Source: Methylomonas sp. UP202 (lineage in GTDB: Bacteria > Pseudomonadota > Gammaproteobacteria > Methylococcales > Methylomonadaceae). Taken from it: a DNA stretch of 64,000 bases. The stretch lies in assembly GCF_029910655.1 (NCBI RefSeq), contig NZ_CP123897.1, positions 744,001 through 808,000 of the forward strand, in the 5' to 3' direction. The number at the start of each line of letters is the position of its first letter. The stretch's first letter is position 1. The position numbers and the translations under genes were made by a program. This document shows positions 63,779-64,000 of this stretch, piece after piece. A model generated the notes under the pieces. It did no database searches. It saw nothing but the letters and a program-made list of their open reading frames with translations, and was not told the origin of the DNA.

Positions 63779-64000
63779 ATGGCAAAAGAAAAATTTGAAA
63801 GAAAGAAACCGCACGTAAACGTGGGCACGATTGGTCACGTCGACCACGGAAAAACCACGTTGACCGCCGCGTTGACGAAAGTAATGGCGGAACTGCAAGG
63901 CGGTGAAGCAAAAGCTTTCGATCAAATTGACAATGCGCCAGAAGAGCGTGCGCGCGGTATTACTATTTCGACCTCGCACGTTGAATACGAGTCTGCGTCA
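63779..64000 (+). CDS. tuf: Elongation factor Tu, N-terminal part (runs off the window)
   Basis: 74 codons visible from ATG 63779: [20 protein letters not shown], then the G1 loop [14 protein letters not shown] and the switch 1 region [20 protein letters not shown]. The catalytic GTPase N-terminus of EF-Tu, which brings aminoacyl-tRNA to the ribosome. Preceded by three tRNA genes, so it is the tufB-type copy, probably co-transcribed with them. Confidence 0.97.
   Translation, partial: MAKEKFERKKPHVNVGTIGHVDHGKTTLTAALTKVMAELQGGEAKAFDQIDNAPEERARGITISTSHVEYESAS

Overview
The window looks like part of the chromosome of a gammaproteobacterium. The gene orders aroK-aroB-damX, hemA-prfA-prmC and lolB-ispE-tRNA-prs-rplY-pth, followed by a tRNA-Tyr/Gly/Thr-tuf block, are typical of that class. 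Together with a large exopolysaccharide locus and several proteins carrying exosortase-type (PEP-CTERM) sorting tails, this suggests a Methylomonas/Methylobacter-like methanotroph. The genus is an inference: no methane-oxidation gene lies in the window.

Layout. 1-3.4 kb: housekeeping genes on the minus strand (damX-like, truncated by the window edge; aroB; aroK; pyrF). 4.4-20.6 kb: an exopolysaccharide/O-antigen type locus with an initiating phosphoglycosyltransferase, flippase, polymerase/ligase-like protein, five glycosyltransferases plus one probable one, an acetyltransferase, a Gfo/Idh/MocA dehydrogenase and a methyltransferase. Its 6-14.5 kb part is visibly AT-richer than the flanks. 20.7-31.2 kb: an acyltransferase and two paralogous secreted beta-helix proteins, separated by an FkbM methyltransferase and a graveyard of decayed insertion sequences (IS1380, IS1595 and IS5 types). 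31.2-41 kb: a gene-poor accessory stretch with four PEP-CTERM proteins, a 21-bp-period degenerate tandem array, a pair of similar structured RNA-like elements, a pair of 103-bp miniature elements and REP-like palindromes. 41.2-46.7 kb: a frameshifted DUF4347/RCC1-like/RTX protein, a membrane-anchored LuxR-type regulator, a cytochrome b561-like protein and a VIT-family transporter. 47-54.2 kb: an ApaH homologue that has lost most metal ligands, a phosphate-type porin behind a Pho box, and a histidine kinase - cation diffusion facilitator - NtrC-type regulator cluster. 54.2-64 kb: housekeeping genes (M67 peptidase, prmC, prfA, hemA; TPR lipoprotein, lolB, ispE, prs, rplY, pth; four tRNAs; start of tuf).

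How the parts fit. The 4.4-20.6 kb genes should build, modify, flip and polymerise a surface polysaccharide. The beta-helix proteins may act on it outside the cytoplasm. The PEP-CTERM proteins fit the same envelope theme, because exosortase systems are usually linked to exopolysaccharide loci, but no exosortase gene is in the window. The most unusual material is non-coding: the duplicated RNA-like element near 36.4 and 39.1 kb, the 21-bp array at 31.5-32.0 kb, and the mobile debris around them.
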